Shown piece by piece: positions 13,920-16,411 of a stretch of DNA of 16,411 nucleotides; positions within the stretch are counted from its first letter, which is position 1; the number at the start of each line of letters is the position of its first letter. The stretch spans positions 1 to 16,411 of the forward strand of contig SPCL01000037.1 in NCBI GenBank assembly GCA_004525335.1, read 5' to 3'. This stretch comes from Thermodesulfobacteriales bacterium (lineage in GTDB: Bacteria; Desulfobacterota_D; UBA1144; Nemesobacterales; UBA2774). Made by a program: the position numbers and the translations under genes. Under the pieces are notes generated by a model. The model searched no databases and was not told where the DNA came from. It saw only the letters and a list, made by a program, of their open reading frames with translations.

Positions 13920-16411
13920 ATGAAAAAACCTGAGTCAAAATCTTATGGTCTCCTAAACGAGCTGCTTAAAGAGAGAATTCTCTTTCTAGACGGCGCTATG
14001 GGAACGATGATCCAGCGCTACAAGCTTGATGAAGAAGACTTCCGTGGTGAGCATTTCAAAGATCATCATATAGACCTTAAAGGCAACAACGATCTACTAT
14101 GTATGACAAGACCTGAAATAATAACCGAGATACACCGCAGCTATCTAGAAGCCGGGGCAGATATAATTGAAACTAATACGTTCAATGCAAATAGACTTTC
14201 TCAATCTGACTATGAACTTCAGCATATAATCCCGGAATTAAACAAAGCAGCCGCACTTGTGGCGCGGGATGCAGTAGATAGTTTTATGTCTGAGAACCCA
14301 CAGAGAAAATGCTTTGTAGCCGGAGCTCTCGGGCCAGCTAACAAAACAGCCTCAATCTCACCGGATGTAAACGATCCGGCGTATAGGGGAGTTACATTTG
14401 ACGAGCTTGTTGAGACTTACTATGAGCAGGCGAAGATATTGGTTGAGGGTGGGGTGGATATAATCTTAGCTGAAACCACTTTTGACACACTTAACCTTAA
14501 AGCTGCTATTTATGGCATTAATAACTTTTTAGAAGAGCATAGTGAACAAGTACCGCTTATGCTCTCTGTAACGATAACTGACGCCTCAGGACGCACATTG
14601 TCCGGGCAAACAATTGAAGCCTTTTGGAACTCTGTGAGACATGCAAAGCCTCTAAGTGTTGGGATAAACTGCGCGCTTGGGGCTCAGGAGATGCGCCCCT
14701 ATATTCAAGAACTATCTAAGATAGCTGATTGTTATATCAGCTGTTACCCAAACGCAGGGCTGCCCAATCCGTTAAGTGAAACGGGGTATGATGAGACTCC
14801 TGAAGATACTTCGAGATTTTTAGAAGAATTTGCTGAGAGTGGATTTATCAACATAGTTGGAGGATGTTGCGGAACAACACCTGATCATATAGCAGCTTTA
14901 GTAAAAAAAATAGAAAAACTAACTCTAAGGCCCATTCCAAAAATACCAGAGGCAACAAGATTAAGCGGACTTGAAGCTCTTAACATAGGTGAGAACTCCC
15001 CCTTTATCATGGTAGGAGAGCGTACCAACGTAACGGGATCGCCCAGATTTGCCAGACTAATAAAAGAAGACGATTTTGACACTGCTCTGAGCGTAGCTAA
15101 ACAGCAAGTAGAAAATGGCGCCAATATAATCGACATCAACTTCGATGAAGCTCTCTTGGACGGAGAGGCTTGCATGAAAAGGTTCTTAAATTTAGTCGGT
15201 TCTGAGCCTGATATTTCAAGAGTCCCCATAATGATAGACAGCTCCAAGTTTAGTGTTATTGAAGAGGGGCTCAAATGTATACAGGGTAAGGGAATAGTAA
15301 ACTCCATAAGCTTAAAAGAAGGTGAGGAGAAATTCTTAGAGCAGGCCCAAAAAGTACTTAATTACGGAGCTGCCGCAGTTGTAATGGCTTTTGACGAAGA
15401 TGGGCAGGCTGCCACAAAAGAAGAAAAAATACGTATTTGCAAACGTGCATACACGCTTTTAACTCAGAAAGTGGGGATGGATCAAAATGACATAATTTTT
15501 GACCCTAACGTCTTGACCGTAGCCACAGGGATAGAAGAACACAACAACTATGCGGTCGACTTTATAGAAGCGGTCAGTGAAATAAAGAAACAATGCCCCG
15601 GTGCAAAAACTAGCGGCGGCATAAGTAATATTTCATTTTCGTTTAGAGGCAATAATGTTGTCAGAGAAGCAATGCACAGCGCCTTTTTATATCACGCCAT
15701 AAAAGCAGGCCTCGACATGGCAATTGTGAATGCCGGAATGCTCGAAGTATATGAGAACATAGATAAAGAGCTCCTTATAAAAGTAGAGGATGTGCTTCTC
15801 AATAGAAACCCGGAAGCTACAGAAGCTCTCATCGATTATGCAGAGCAGGTTAAGGGAACAGGGAAGATAAAAGAAAAAGATGCTGAAAAGTGGCGTGAAG
15901 GCAGCGTGGAAGAGCGTCTATCTCACGCTCTTGTGAAAGGAATAGTTGATTTTATTGATGATGACACGGAAGAAGCGCACCAGAAATATGATAAACCCCT
16001 AGATGTAATAGAAGGGCCGCTAATGAACGGGATGAAGGTAGTGGGGAGACTCTTTGGAGAAGGTAAGATGTTTTTGCCTCAAGTAGTTAAGAGCGCGCGT
16101 GTAATGAAAAAAGCGGTTGCAATTCTTGAGCCATATATGGATGCTGAAAAAGCTAAGTCCGGGGTAGGCCGGGTTAAGGGCAAATTTGTAATTGCCACTG
16201 TTAAGGGTGACGTGCATGATATCGGGAAAAATATTGTAGGTGTAGTACTTGGCTGTAATGGCTACGATGTTATAGATCTGGGCGTCATGGTAGCATGCGA
16301 TAATATTCTAAAAACTGCAAAAGATTTAAATGCCAACATAATCGGTCTAAGCGGTCTAATAACACCTTCACTTGATGAAATGATATATAACGCATCTGAA
16401 ATGGAGAGACA
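13920..16411 (+). CDS. metH: Cobalamin-dependent methionine synthase, N-terminal 830 codons (partial)
   Basis: MetH moves a methyl group from 5-methyltetrahydrofolate via cobalamin to homocysteine, making methionine. The frame is open from the ATG to the window edge. The homocysteine domain begins ERILFLDGAMGTM and has zinc ligands C251 (NCALG), C316 and C317 (GGCCGTT). The folate domain starts near MVGERTN (364-370). A four-helix cap follows (about 665-750), then the B12 domain with DVHDIG, whose His766 would be the lower axial cobalt ligand, and GLSGLITPSLDEM. The AdoMet reactivation domain should follow outside the window. No clear Shine-Dalgarno sequence precedes the ATG; a small hairpin GGTA/TACC (13906-13916) sits there instead. 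No room exists for a cobalamin or SAM riboswitch in the 55-base gap. Confidence 0.96.
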   Translation, partial: MKKPESKSYGLLNELLKERILFLDGAMGTMIQRYKLDEEDFRGEHFKDHHIDLKGNNDLLCMTRPEIITEIHRSYLEAGADIIETNTFNANRLSQSDYELQHIIPELNKAAALVARDAVDSFMSENPQRKCFVAGALGPANKTASISPDVNDPAYRGVTFDELVETYYEQAKILVEGGVDIILAETTFDTLNLKAAIYGINNFLEEHSEQVPLMLSVTITDASGRTLSGQTIEAFWNSVRHAKPLSVGINCALGAQEMRPYIQELSKIADCYISCYPNAGLPNPLSETGYDETPEDTSRFLEEFAESGFINIVGGCCGTTPDHIAALVKKIEKLTLRPIPKIPEATRLSGLEALNIGENSPFIMVGERTNVTGSPRFARLIKEDDFDTALSVAKQQVENGANIIDINFDEALLDGEACMKRFLNLVGSEPDISRVPIMIDSSKFSVIEEGLKCIQGKGIVNSISLKEGEEKFLEQAQKVLNYGAAAVVMAFDEDGQAATKEEKIRICKRAYTLLTQKVGMDQNDIIFDPNVLTVATGIEEHNNYAVDFIEAVSEIKKQCPGAKTSGGISNISFSFRGNNVVREAMHSAFLYHAIKAGLDMAIVNAGMLEVYENIDKELLIKVEDVLLNRNPEATEALIDYAEQVKGTGKIKEKDAEKWREGSVEERLSHALVKGIVDFIDDDTEEAHQKYDKPLDVIEGPLMNGMKVVGRLFGEGKMFLPQVVKSARVMKKAVAILEPYMDAEKAKSGVGRVKGKFVIATVKGDVHDIGKNIVGVVLGCNGYDVIDLGVMVACDNILKTAKDLNANIIGLSGLITPSLDEMIYNASEMER

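Overview
The window is a compact, AT-rich bacterial chromosome segment. All recognisable genes are ordinary housekeeping genes and I see no mobile element, CRISPR array, rRNA or tRNA. A diderm, proteobacteria-like or delta-proteobacteria-like organism fits best. The evidence is a full-length RpoH-type heat-shock sigma factor next to dnaK, a lipoprotein with a typical lipobox, an aerobic-type TCA section (sdhAB-sucC) and a B12-dependent MetH. Several proteins (SdhB, the EF-G-like protein, the CysO-like sulfur carrier) resemble forms also common in Actinobacteria, so I do not assign a phylum. Two of the complete genes (sucC, ppx/gppA) start with TTG. No intergenic gap exceeds about 205 bases.

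Layout: (1) 1-2192, + strand: the tail of sdhA, then sdhB (one-base overlap), then sucC, likely one TCA operon. No sucD follows. (2) 2193-5291: rpoH and dnaK, closed by a strong 16-bp-stem hairpin terminator. The rpoH leader carries a repeated octamer and a stem that can hide its ribosome binding site. (3) 5334-7814: a promoter, rpmE (ribosomal protein L31) and a diverged EF-G paralogue. (4) 7845-8897: a promoter and a short Ppx/GppA phosphatase. (5) 8948-10819: a good promoter, then grpE and dnaJ, completing the DnaK chaperone set. (6) 10839-12432, - strand: a threonine synthase-like PLP enzyme overlapping a ubiquitin-like sulfur carrier that ends in Gly-Gly-Phe, with its own promoter containing a palindrome. 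(7) 12458-12922, - strand: a small lipoprotein of unknown function. (8) 13046-16411, + strand: a glyoxalase II-like metallo-beta-lactamase-fold hydrolase, then metH, which runs off the right edge.

How the genes fit together: RpoH would be expected to drive DnaK, GrpE and DnaJ, and the L31/EF-G/Ppx genes lying between them concern translation and probably the stringent or phosphate response. The right third has a sulfur/amino-acid flavour: a sulfur carrier coupled to a fold-type-II PLP enzyme, a thioester hydrolase and methionine synthase. The most interesting points are the Gly-Gly-Phe tail of the sulfur carrier and its 32-base overlap with the threonine synthase-like gene, and the possible RNA thermometer in front of rpoH. 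Next are the EF-G paralogue that has lost the catalytic histidine, and the sucC gene without sucD.
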